Origin: a bacterium
GTDB taxonomy: Bacteria > Myxococcota_A > Bradymonadia > UBA7976 > UBA1532
Direction of reading: 5' to 3'
NCBI GenBank assembly: GCA_030427205.1
Contig: JAUHXC010000028.1
Location: 62,001 to 126,000 of the forward strand
DNA: 64,000 nt
This document shows positions 44,955-55,903 of this stretch, piece by piece (within the stretch, counting starts at the first letter, position 1; each line of letters opens with the position of its first letter). Made by a program: the position numbers and the translations under genes. The notes under the pieces are model-generated. The model did no database searches and was not told the origin of the DNA. It worked only from the letters and a program-made list of their open reading frames with translations.

Positions 44955-45116
44955 CATCGCGAGGCGCTCGAGCAGCAGGGGATACGGATCGTCAACGACA
45001 GCGTCGACGGCGCCACCCACGTGGACCGGAAGCTCTACTCGGGAGACAGCCCGAAGGCGTGCGATGCGCTCGGCAGACAGGTGGCGGAAGCGCTGCTCGC
45101 CGACCAGGGTCGATGA
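44955..45116 (+). pseudogene. Remnant of hchA-like (Hsp31/DJ-1 superfamily) gene, C-terminal end
   Basis: About 53 codons ending in TGA encode a stretch that aligns with the C-terminus of HchA (Hsp31, glyoxalase III / protein deglycase): LEQQGIRIVNDSVDGATH then VDRKLYSGDSPKACDALG and AEALLA. E. coli HchA has LKKMGMNIINDDITG, HKDRKLLTGDSPFAANALG and AAQEMLA there, as recalled. Nothing upstream matches the catalytic Cys or Glu regions; the preceding bases run into the AsmA 3' region. So only the last quarter of a gene survives. The family's missing core makes it non-functional. Confidence 0.8.
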
Positions 45117-45125
45117 AGCCGGCCG

Positions 45126-45371
45126 ATGCGCAGTGACCACGCCAAGCCGGTCCATGTGGGCAACGCCTGGCGCTTGATCTTCCGGGATCTGGGGCTGGAC
45201 GAGTTGACGATCCTCCGTCGCGCCGGCCAGCCCCCCACGTTGCTGGAAGGGGGGGTTCGTATATCTCCGTCGACGACCTCTACGCGCTGTATGACGCGGT
45301 CGAGGCGGAGAGCGACGATCCCACGATCCCCCTGCGCGCCGGCAAGGTGGTGTCCGTCGAGCTGTTCGACC
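45126..45371 (+). pseudogene. Remnant of AraC-type regulator, N-terminal part, frameshifted
   Basis: From ATG 45126 the frame reads HVGNAWRLIFRDLGLDELTI then LRRAGQPPTLLEGG. After the G7 run at 45250-45256 the protein pattern continues one frame away: YISVDDLYALYDAVEAESDD then TIPLRAGKVVSVELFDP. This matches the N-terminal ligand domain of AraC-family regulators (position in a 'rank' of lineages, PTIPLRAG..ELFDP). Adding one G restores the frame. It then stops matching and runs into the convergent beta-barrel gene; no HTH domain follows. It starts 9 bp after the hchA remnant, so the pair was probably an operon. Confidence 0.72.
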
Positions 45372-45404
45372 CGGGGGTCGTCATCGGCCCGTCCCCGGCG
45401 TCGG

Positions 45405-46772
45405 CTACCAGAGGTTGGCCAGGTCGATGTAGATGCTGGGGGCGAAGTCTTCGAGCGGGCTGAAGCCCAGGTCGAAGCGCACGATGAAGTTCTTGTTGGC
45501 CGCGATGCGGAAGCCGCCGCCGGTGCCCCAGACCAGCGCCGCGTCGTCGCCGCCGATCGAGCCGAAGTCCTTGGCCCAGTAGCCGATGTCGAAGAAACCC
45601 ACCAGGGTGATGTCGACCAGCACGCCGAAGGGCCGCGGGCTCCACACCGTCGCGCGGACCTCGGTCTGGTTGAGCGCCCGGGCCTTGCCCAGCACCCGGC
45701 TCGCCCGGATGCCGCGGCCGGCGCGCTGCCCGCCGAAGAAGTCGTAGATCTGCGAGCCGCCGGCCCGCGCCAGGTCGCCGGTGTAGGTATCGCCGGCGAT
45801 GCCGTCGAGCACGAGGCGGTCGGTGAGCACGACGCGCTTGCTGCCCAGCGGGGTGTAGGCCCGCAGCGTCGTATTGAAGCCGACGTACTCCCAGTCCGAC
45901 CCGAGCCAGGGCCCGGTCCCGCGCACGCTGGCTTCGAGCCAGGCCCCCGATGTCGGCGAGGGCTCGTTGTCGCGGCTGTCGAACATGATGCCGGCCTGCA
46001 GCACGCTCAGAAAGCCCTCCTCGGACGTGCCGAAGTCCTGATCGTAGCGCGAGCCGGGGTACGAGGTGTCGTTGCCGAGATCGCCGGGCAGGATGAGCTG
46101 GCCGAAGTACGAGCCGAAGGCCTCGACCTTGAACGGACCGGCGTTGGCCAGGGCGTAGCGCCCGTTGAGGAAGAGGTAGGGGTCGGTCATGCGCACCAGG
46201 TAGTACTGGCGCACGAAGTCCTCGTACTCGGTGGTGCCCGCGGTGAGCCCGCGCCCCTCGGCGACGGCCTCGGCCTCGTCCTCGTCGCAGTCGCCCGGCG
46301 GCACGATGCCACAGTAGTTGCGCACCCGGGTCGCCTGGAACTGCACCCGGGTCGTCAGCCGCAGCGGGGTGTCGGCCACCCGCAGCAGGTCGAGGTTGAG
46401 CCGGTGGACCTGCGAGCCCTTGGTCGTGAAGAAGATCAAGAAGCCCAGGTCGGCGCGATAGGGCGCCGTCTCGCCGTCGTAGCGGTAGATGTTGCCGATG
46501 GCGCCGAAGCCGAAGCCGTCGTCGCTGTTGAAGTTGACCGCCGGCAGGGCGCCCCAGCCCCAGCCCTCTTCCTGCCACGCCGCTTTCTCCTCCTCCTCGG
46601 CGGCGGCTTCGGCGGGCGAGTCGACCGGCGGGGCCTGCTCCGGCGGCGTGCCGACCGGCTTGTCGAGGACCGGCGGCGGCGGCGTCTCGGCGGCCGGCGG
46701 ATCGGCGGGCGGCTCGGCCGGCGCACCGGCCGGCGGGGGGGTCAGAAGGGCGGCGATCAACAACGTCAGCAT
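45405..46772 (-). CDS. Outer-membrane beta barrel of surface antigen (D15/BamA-like) type
   Basis: 455 residues. Short signal sequence (MLTLLIAALLTPPPAGAPA), a Pro/Glu-rich linker, then a barrel with FNSDDGFGFGAIGNIYRYDGE, LFLNGRYALANAGPFKVEAFG, GIMFDSRDNEPSPTSGAWLEA (the BamA-type RxGxE/surface antigen region) and a C-terminal strand ending IYIDLANLW with a terminal aromatic. No POTRA domains are visible, so it is not BamA or TamA itself. ATG after GAGGTG. Two Cys pairs in an insertion (NYCGIVPPGDCDEDEAEAVAE) are unusual for a barrel. Confidence 0.87.
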   Translation of the reverse strand: MLTLLIAALLTPPPAGAPAEPPADPPAAETPPPPVLDKPVGTPPEQAPPVDSPAEAAAEEEEKAAWQEEGWGWGALPAVNFNSDDGFGFGAIGNIYRYDGETAPYRADLGFLIFFTTKGSQVHRLNLDLLRVADTPLRLTTRVQFQATRVRNYCGIVPPGDCDEDEAEAVAEGRGLTAGTTEYEDFVRQYYLVRMTDPYLFLNGRYALANAGPFKVEAFGSYFGQLILPGDLGNDTSYPGSRYDQDFGTSEEGFLSVLQAGIMFDSRDNEPSPTSGAWLEASVRGTGPWLGSDWEYVGFNTTLRAYTPLGSKRVVLTDRLVLDGIAGDTYTGDLARAGGSQIYDFFGGQRAGRGIRASRVLGKARALNQTEVRATVWSPRPFGVLVDITLVGFFDIGYWAKDFGSIGGDDAALVWGTGGGFRIAANKNFIVRFDLGFSPLEDFAPSIYIDLANLW

Positions 46773-46826
46773 GTGCACCTCGGCGCGAACGGGGCCCGTA
46801 CACGACACGGCCAATCGGCCGGGGAG

Positions 46827-48356
46827 TCAAGAGCGTGCCGACAAAACACCCGCCGCGTCGGCGGCGACCCGTACCCGGCCGGCGCCCACCCGCCACGCGC
46901 GATCGGTGCACGCCGCGGCGAACGCCCGATCGTGGGAGACGATCGTCAGCGCGCCGGGGAAAGCGAGCAGGGCCGCCTGCAGCCGCTCGATGGACGGCAG
47001 GTCGAGGTGGTTGAGCGGCTCGTCGAGCACGACCCACCATGGCGATCGCGCCAGCCCGCGGGCCAGCACCAGCTTGCGGGTCTCGCCGGGGGACGGGCGG
47101 GCGCTGGCCAGCAGGCGGTCGGGCTCGACCCCCAGGGCGGCGACGATCTGCAGGACCCGACCCCGCTCGTCGGGCGGCAGCGCGCGCACCGCGTCGAGGG
47201 CGGCCGGGCCCACGTCGACCGGCAGGTGCTGCGGCACGAAGAGCGTGCGCTCGGCGGGCACCCGCGCCGCGGCGCGCAGGGCGGTGAGCAGGGTCGACTT
47301 GCCCGCGCCGTTGGGCCCGACGATGCGGATTCGGCTACCCCGACGCACCGCGAGCCGCACGTCGCGCAGCACGACCGGGGCGCCCGGCGCAGGGCGGATC
47401 TCCGCCGCGTCGAGCACCGCGAGCGGATCGATCGGCGCCGGTTGATGGTCGACGAAGAGGTCGCGGCCCACCGGCGCCCGCAGGTCGTGGGTCGTCGCCG
47501 CGCGGGCCGCCTCCGCCGCCGCGCGCAGACCCGACAGTCGCTGGGCCCCCTTGGCCGCGCCGTGGGCCGCGCGGTCCTTGGCCGCCGCGCCGCGGGCGTC
47601 GCGATCGCGGCGGTCGCGCACCTTGCGCTTGCGCGACGCGGCGCTGGCCGTCGACTGCCGCCGGGCCCGGGCCAGCCGGGCGCGGGCGGCGCGCGCCTCG
47701 GCCTGACGCGATTCGAGCGCGGCCCAGGCCCCGGCGGTGGCCGCGGCGCGCTCGGCGGCGGCCACCGAGTACGGGGCCTTGATGTGCTGGCCGACGCCGC
47801 CTTCGATCCACAGCGTCTCGCGGGTCAGCTCATCGAGCAGCGCCCGGTCGTGGGCCACGATGACGCCGACGCCGTCGTAGGCCCGCAGGGCGGCGAGCAG
47901 GCGCGCGCGGCCATCGCCGTCGAGGTGATTGACCGGCTCGTCGAGCAGCAACGCCCCCGGCCGGCCGTTGAGCGCCGCGCCCAGCTGCCAGCGCTTGCGC
48001 TCGCCCGGCGACAGGGTCGGCCAGCGGTCGAGGGTCTCGGGGTCGAGATCGAGCCCGGCGCGCAGGCGCACCGCCTCGCGGGTCCAATCCCAGGCGAAGT
48101 GGCGGATCGCGTCGGTGCAGGCGTCGACCCGCTGCGGACACAGCGCGATCGTGAGGCCCGCCGGCTCGCGGCGTACCCGCCCGGCGGTCGGTTTCAGCGC
48201 GCCGGCGATCAGCTCGAGCAGGGTGCTCTTGCCGGCGCCGTTGGGGCCCACGAGCCCCAGCCAGCCGGGGGTGAGGTGCAGATCGAGGGCTTCGAAGAGG
48301 CGGGGGCCCAGCGGATGGGCGAACCCGACGGCGGTCAGGTGCAGCGCGAATGACAT
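46827..48356 (-). CDS. ABC-F family ATPase
   Basis: 509 residues with two ABC domains and no membrane part. N-domain: Walker A VGPNGAGKSTLLE, signature LSPGERKRWQLG, Walker B ALLLDEPVNHLDGDG. C-domain: VGPNGAGKSTLLT, SPGETRKLVLARGL, VVLDEPLNHLDLP. An Arg/Ala-rich linker (about 210-280) contains the putative P-site interaction motif region. ABC-F proteins bind ribosomes and resolve stalls or protect from antibiotics. Arg is unusually frequent in the linker (RKRKVRDRRDRD). Starts at 48356; no strong Shine-Dalgarno. Confidence 0.93.
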   Translation of the reverse strand: MSFALHLTAVGFAHPLGPRLFEALDLHLTPGWLGLVGPNGAGKSTLLELIAGALKPTAGRVRREPAGLTIALCPQRVDACTDAIRHFAWDWTREAVRLRAGLDLDPETLDRWPTLSPGERKRWQLGAALNGRPGALLLDEPVNHLDGDGRARLLAALRAYDGVGVIVAHDRALLDELTRETLWIEGGVGQHIKAPYSVAAAERAAATAGAWAALESRQAEARAARARLARARRQSTASAASRKRKVRDRRDRDARGAAAKDRAAHGAAKGAQRLSGLRAAAEAARAATTHDLRAPVGRDLFVDHQPAPIDPLAVLDAAEIRPAPGAPVVLRDVRLAVRRGSRIRIVGPNGAGKSTLLTALRAAARVPAERTLFVPQHLPVDVGPAALDAVRALPPDERGRVLQIVAALGVEPDRLLASARPSPGETRKLVLARGLARSPWWVVLDEPLNHLDLPSIERLQAALLAFPGALTIVSHDRAFAAACTDRAWRVGAGRVRVAADAAGVLSARS

Positions 48357-48846
48357 GGTGGCGTCCGGGAACCTGGGGGCGGCAGCCCCGCGAGAGCGCG
48401 GTCCGGTCGTCGGTGGCCGACGCCGGCTCGATTCGGTTCAGGCGGACGCGAAATCCATGATTCACCTCGGGGCGGGTACGCGCACAGGCTGCCATCGACC
48501 CGGGCCGGATGCAAGCCGCCGCCGCGCACGGACCCCCGGCGCGGCCCCTCGCAGCCCGTGTAATGCCGCTGTCATGGAGACGCACCGTCAAGCTCGATAA
48601 CGTCGACTCATTCGGCGCGGGTGACCGACCGCGCCGGGCGCAGCCGCCCCGCCGCCCCGACCCCGGGGATCGACGCCGGGGCGGCTGCTCATCTCTCCCC
48701 ACCGGCAGCCGCCCCGTCCCTCCCCTCTTCGGGGCGGCTGCCACCCTTTTCCCCGTGACAGCCGCCCGGCCCGGCTCATCCCATCGCTGCGCCGATCATG
48801 CCGACCCGAGCGTCGCCGACCCGCCCCCGTCCGAGGAGAGAACCCG
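48357..48846. other. 490-bp divergent intergenic region with two hairpins
   Basis: No gene seen between the ABC-F start (48356) and the lipid kinase start (48847). The right half holds two strong hairpins (listed separately) and a C-rich, purine-poor stretch before the GAGGAGAG ribosome binding site of the kinase. The left half is unassigned. Confidence 0.7.
48640..48742 (+). promoter_or_regulatory. Two tandem hairpins built from the same stem sequence
   Basis: Hairpin 1: arms GCAGCCGCCCCG (48640-48651) and CGGGGCGGCTGC (48677-48688), 12 bp, 25-base loop. Hairpin 2: arms GGCAGCCGCCCCG (48704-48716) and CGGGGCGGCTGCC (48730-48742), 13 bp, 13-base loop. Because all four arms are the same sequence, arms can pair in alternative ways (1 with 2, or 1-left with 2-right). 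A fifth partial copy (CAGCCGCCCGG) follows near 48760. It lies 100 bp before the kinase start, so it could be an attenuator or a terminator for a short transcript. Confidence 0.65.
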
Positions 48847-49734
48847 ATGTCGCGCCCCCTGCTCATCGTCAACCCCAACGCCGGACAGGGCCGCCGCAAG
48901 GCGCAGCTCGAGGCGGCGATCGCCCGGCGACCGTGGCTCGACGTCTACCGCTCCGAGTCGGCCGAGGACGCCGCCCGGGCCGCGCGTCGGGCGGTGGCCG
49001 ACGGCGTCCGACGCATCGCCGCCGGCGGCGGGGACGGCACGGTGCACGACGTGGTCAGCGCGGTGGCCGAGCGGCCGCCCGCGGCGCTCGGCGTCGTGCC
49101 GCTCGGCACCGCCAACGACCTGGCCAAGACCCTCGGGGTGCCGCTCGAAGACCCGGGCGCGGCCCTCGACCTGCTGCGCGACGGCCGCCCGCGGCCCATC
49201 GACCTCGCCCGCATCACCGACAGCGCGGGCGAGCGCTGGATGGTCAACGCCGCCAGCGCCGGCTTCACCGAAGAGGTCGAGGCGGCGCTGGACGACGAGA
49301 TCAAGGCCCGCTGGCAGGCGCTGGCCTACATCCGGGCCACGCTGGAGGTGCTGCCGTCGCTGCAGCGCACCTCACTGACCATCGAGGTCGACGGGGTGGT
49401 GCATACCGTCGACGCCTGCGCGCTGATCGTGGCCAACGGGCGCTATGCGGGCGGCATGCACTTCGCGCCGCAGACCGACCCCGCCGACCGCCGGCTCGAC
49501 CTGCTCGCGGTGACCACCGCCGAGGTCGCCGACCACTTCCGGCTCGGCGTCGACTGGGCCCTGGGCCAGCACCTCGAGTCACCGCTGGTCTGGGCGGCGC
49601 GCGGGCGACGCATCCGCATCGACGGCACGCCCGTACGTCGCTTTCGGGTCGACGGCGAGTCCGCCGGCTCGACCCCGGCCATCTTCGAGGTCGTGCCCGG
49701 CGCGGTGCAGATGATCGGCGGCGAGGGCCCGTAG
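48847..49734 (+). CDS. Diacylglycerol/lipid kinase family protein
   Basis: 295 residues of the DAGK catalytic family: LLIVNPNAGQGRRK, AAGGGDGTVHDVVSAV (the GGDGT nucleotide loop), LGVVPLGTANDLAKTLG and, near the C-terminus, RFRVDGESAG. It phosphorylates diacylglycerol or a related lipid for phospholipid recycling. ATG after GAGGAGAG. The long upstream region with tandem hairpins hints at leader-based control. Convergent with the lipoprotein at 49746 (11-bp gap). Confidence 0.93.
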   Translation: MSRPLLIVNPNAGQGRRKAQLEAAIARRPWLDVYRSESAEDAARAARRAVADGVRRIAAGGGDGTVHDVVSAVAERPPAALGVVPLGTANDLAKTLGVPLEDPGAALDLLRDGRPRPIDLARITDSAGERWMVNAASAGFTEEVEAALDDEIKARWQALAYIRATLEVLPSLQRTSLTIEVDGVVHTVDACALIVANGRYAGGMHFAPQTDPADRRLDLLAVTTAEVADHFRLGVDWALGQHLESPLVWAARGRRIRIDGTPVRRFRVDGESAGSTPAIFEVVPGAVQMIGGEGP

Positions 49735-49745
49735 CCCGCCCGCGC

Positions 49746-50432
49746 TCAGCGCCCGATGGAGCCCGGCGTCTGGCGATACCAGCGCCGGTTCTGGCGCAGC
49801 GCGTGGCTGAAGACGTCGTCGGGGGTCGCATCGAACGTCGGCGGTCCCGGCGGCGCGCTGCGCAGCGCTTCGAGCGCGCGGGCGGCGCGCTGCGTCCCGG
49901 AGTAGGCCAGCCCGAAGACGGCGGCCCGCGCCCGCACCTCGGCCCGCGCCCGCACCGCCGTGCCCGGGCTGCCGTCGCCCTCGACCGCCGGACCGCGGCC
50001 GTGCCACCAGTGGGGGTCGGCCCGCTCGACGAGCGCGGCGACCACCCGCTCGATGCGGGCGACGTCGTCGGTCGAGCGCACCGTCAGGCCCAGCCCGGCG
50101 AGCAGCGCGTCGGCCTCGAGGTCGGAGGTCGCGTCGGCGGCGACCCGGTCGATGGCCTCGACGAGCAGGTCCTCGGCGCCCGCCGGTGCGGCGGCCCCCA
50201 GCACCAGCGCCGCGTTGCCCCAGCAGCCCCGCCAGCGGGCGTCGCCCAACACCGCCCGGGCCGCGCCCGCGGTGCGGGTGCCGCTGCGGCGCTGCATCAG
50301 CTTGAGCGCGTCGTCGTGGTCGCTGCCCTGCACCGCGCAGAACCACGGCGCCTCGTCGGGCACCGGCGGTCCGCAGCCGGCCAGCGTCGGCGCCGCCAGG
50401 GTCAGCAGCATGAGCATGCGAAGAGCGAACAT
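49746..50432 (-). CDS. Helical (HEAT-like) lipoprotein, 228 aa
   Basis: Lipoprotein signal MFALRMLMLLTLAAPTLAGC, then Ala-rich helices with HEAT-like alternation (LMQRRSGTRTAGAARAVLGD, LVEAIDRVAADATSDLEADALLAG). Mature Cys occur in WFCAVQ and RGCWG. No Shine-Dalgarno; TAAACC lies 6 nt before ATG, suggesting a leaderless mRNA. No family name. Confidence 0.8.
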   Translation of the reverse strand: MFALRMLMLLTLAAPTLAGCGPPVPDEAPWFCAVQGSDHDDALKLMQRRSGTRTAGAARAVLGDARWRGCWGNAALVLGAAAPAGAEDLLVEAIDRVAADATSDLEADALLAGLGLTVRSTDDVARIERVVAALVERADPHWWHGRGPAVEGDGSPGTAVRARAEVRARAAVFGLAYSGTQRAARALEALRSAPPGPPTFDATPDDVFSHALRQNRRWYRQTPGSIGR

Positions 50433-50589
50433 GAGACCGGTTTACCGCTGCCCGGGCGCGAGGGCCAGTGACATCCGCCGCACGCGCACCGATTGCCGTT
50501 CGCCCGCCAAACGCGATACCGATACCGGGTAGACCGTGCCCCGGCGCGCGCCGACGCCTCCGTCGGCCCGACCGGGCGAGGGAGCGCAG

Positions 50590-51846
50590 ATGGCGGCGGC
50601 CGAGCATTTCGACGTGGTGGTGGTCGGCCGATCGTTGGCCGGTCTGCTCACCGCGGCGCTGCTCGCCCGGCGCAAGTTCCGGGTGCTGGCCATCGACTGC
50701 GCCGGCGCGCCGCCGCTCGAGCGCCCGCCGCTCTTCGGCGATACGGCCCGGCTGGTCATGCGGGTGCTCGACGAGCTCGGGCTGCAGCACGACCTGCGCA
50801 CCCGGCTCGAGGGCCCCTGGAAGCCGGTGACCGTGGCGCTGCCCGACCGCCGCTTCGTGCTGCCGGCGGACGAGACCGCCCGCGGCCGCGAGCTGGGCGA
50901 GGTGCTGTCCGGCCGGGTCGACGCGCTGCTCGACGTCTTCGGGCGCATCGAGCGCTACGGCCCGAGCCTCGACCCGCTGCTCGGCGGCGACGTCGAGCTG
51001 CCCGAGGTCGGCTGGCGGGCCCGCCGCGCCTGGAATCGCGCCTGGGAAGACGTCGCCGCCGCCCGCCTCGTCGAGCGCATCCGCTGGACCGACGACCCGC
51101 TCGTCCGGGCGACCCTGCGCGCGCTCTTGCGCGTGGCCGGGCATACCGACGACGCCGCGGGCCCGATGACCGTGCGCACCGTGCGCACCCTGTGGCACCT
51201 GACCCACGGCATCGTGCCGATGCGCGGCGGGCGGGCCGGCTTCGCGCGCATGGTCTCCGAGAAGTTCGACGTGCTCGGCGGCCAGATCGACGGGCGGCGC
51301 TCGGCCGAAGCGCTGCAGGTGCGCCGCAAGAAGGTCGAGGCGCTGATCACCGCCGACGGCAAGCAGATCGGCGCCGACGTGGTCGTGCTCGCCGGCGGGC
51401 AGCCCGACCTCGCCCGGCTGTGGTCCGACGCGCCGCCGTTCGAATCGGTGGGCGGGCGGCGCATGGGCCTGCGGGTCGCCGAGGGTGACCGCCCCGTCGA
51501 CCTGCGCGACCCCTGCGGCTGGATCCCCGACGATGACGGCCCGGCCCACCTCGTGCGGGTCAGCGGCGACCGGGTGGTGGTCTCCTGGGTCGGCCGCGGC
51601 ACACCGCCCATGGCCCGCCTGGCCCCATTCGCCCGCATGCACCACGCCGAGACCCAGTCGGTGCCCTACCCCGTGCCCGGCGACGACCCGCTGGCGCTGC
51701 TCGAGCACCCGATCCGCGGCCCGCTCAAGAACCTGCTCTACGTCGGCGAGTGGATCATGCCCGGCCTGGGCCTCGAGGGGGCCTGCTTCACCGCGTGGCA
51801 CGCCGCCGCCGCCGCCGAGCGCATCGGCCCGCGCCGCCGCCGCTGA
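50590..51846 (+). CDS. FAD-dependent oxidoreductase (NAD(P)-binding Rossmann)
   Basis: 418 residues. Dinucleotide-binding motif FDVVVVGRSLAGLLTAALLARR near the N-terminus (GxSLAG in place of GxGxxG), AIDC after it, and a C-terminal FAD segment LLYVGEWIMPGLGLEGACFTAW. The middle resembles the phytoene desaturase / protoporphyrinogen oxidase fold (IVPMRGGRAGFARMV). Substrate unknown; no carotenoid gene is adjacent. ATG at 50590 after GAGGGAG. The loop GRSLAG deviates from the usual GxGxxG, which may weaken FAD binding. Confidence 0.87.
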   Translation: MAAAEHFDVVVVGRSLAGLLTAALLARRKFRVLAIDCAGAPPLERPPLFGDTARLVMRVLDELGLQHDLRTRLEGPWKPVTVALPDRRFVLPADETARGRELGEVLSGRVDALLDVFGRIERYGPSLDPLLGGDVELPEVGWRARRAWNRAWEDVAAARLVERIRWTDDPLVRATLRALLRVAGHTDDAAGPMTVRTVRTLWHLTHGIVPMRGGRAGFARMVSEKFDVLGGQIDGRRSAEALQVRRKKVEALITADGKQIGADVVVLAGGQPDLARLWSDAPPFESVGGRRMGLRVAEGDRPVDLRDPCGWIPDDDGPAHLVRVSGDRVVVSWVGRGTPPMARLAPFARMHHAETQSVPYPVPGDDPLALLEHPIRGPLKNLLYVGEWIMPGLGLEGACFTAWHAAAAAERIGPRRRR

Positions 51847-51941
51847 GCCGCCGGATCGGGCGAGTTCGAATCGGCCGTTGCCAATGAACTCCGCGGGTTA
51901 CATGATGGGGCCGTCCGCAATCGCCCAGTCGGAGAACGTCG

Positions 51942-52223
51942 ATGACCAAAGGCGAGCTGATCGAACGCGTCGCCCGTGAGCGGGGCATCAACCTCAAGCG
52001 CGCCGAGATCGTCGTCAATACGATCTTCCGCTCGATGAGCGCGGCGCTGGTGCGCGGCGACCGGGTCGAGGTCCGCGGCTTCGGCTCCTTCGAGGTGCGC
52101 TCGTACGCCTCGTACAAAGGGCGCAACCCCAAGACCGGCCGCGAGGTGATCGTGGGCCCCAAGAAGGCCCCGTTCTTCAAGACCGGCAAAGAGCTGCGCG
52201 AGCGCATCAACGGTCAGGACTGA
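51942..52223 (+). CDS. HU/IHF family DNA-binding protein
   Basis: 93 residues, full-length HU/IHF fold: KGELIERVARERGINLKRAE, dimer helices, the signature RGFGSFEVRSYASYKGRNPK, and a C-terminal FKTGKELRERIN. The beta-arm has GRNPKTG as in IHF. Bends DNA in the nucleoid and at promoters. ATG 51942, about 95 bp past the oxidoreductase, before dnaE. IHF-alpha versus HU is not settled by sequence alone. Confidence 0.95.
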   Translation: MTKGELIERVARERGINLKRAEIVVNTIFRSMSAALVRGDRVEVRGFGSFEVRSYASYKGRNPKTGREVIVGPKKAPFFKTGKELRERINGQD

Positions 52224-52305
52224 CCGAGCGCGCCCCCCGCGGGCGCCGACCACGACCGAACCCAGCATACCCAGCCGACCGGCCGCGCGCGCGGCGAGGT
52301 GAGAA

Positions 52306-55848
<3,543 letters not shown>

Positions 55849-55903
55849 CCGCGCTGATGCGAAGACGGGCGCCCGGCGCCCGCGCGATCGGCGAAGATGG
55901 GCC

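Noticed and set aside
45126..48353. 1075-codon plus-strand frame
   Set aside because: Only its first 45 codons resemble a protein (AraC remnant). The rest is antisense to the beta-barrel and ABC-F genes and shows Arg/Ala-rich shadow composition.
51860..51900. Possible tRNA T-arm (GTTCGAATC near 51872)
   Set aside because: No acceptor stem or cloverleaf could be built around it.
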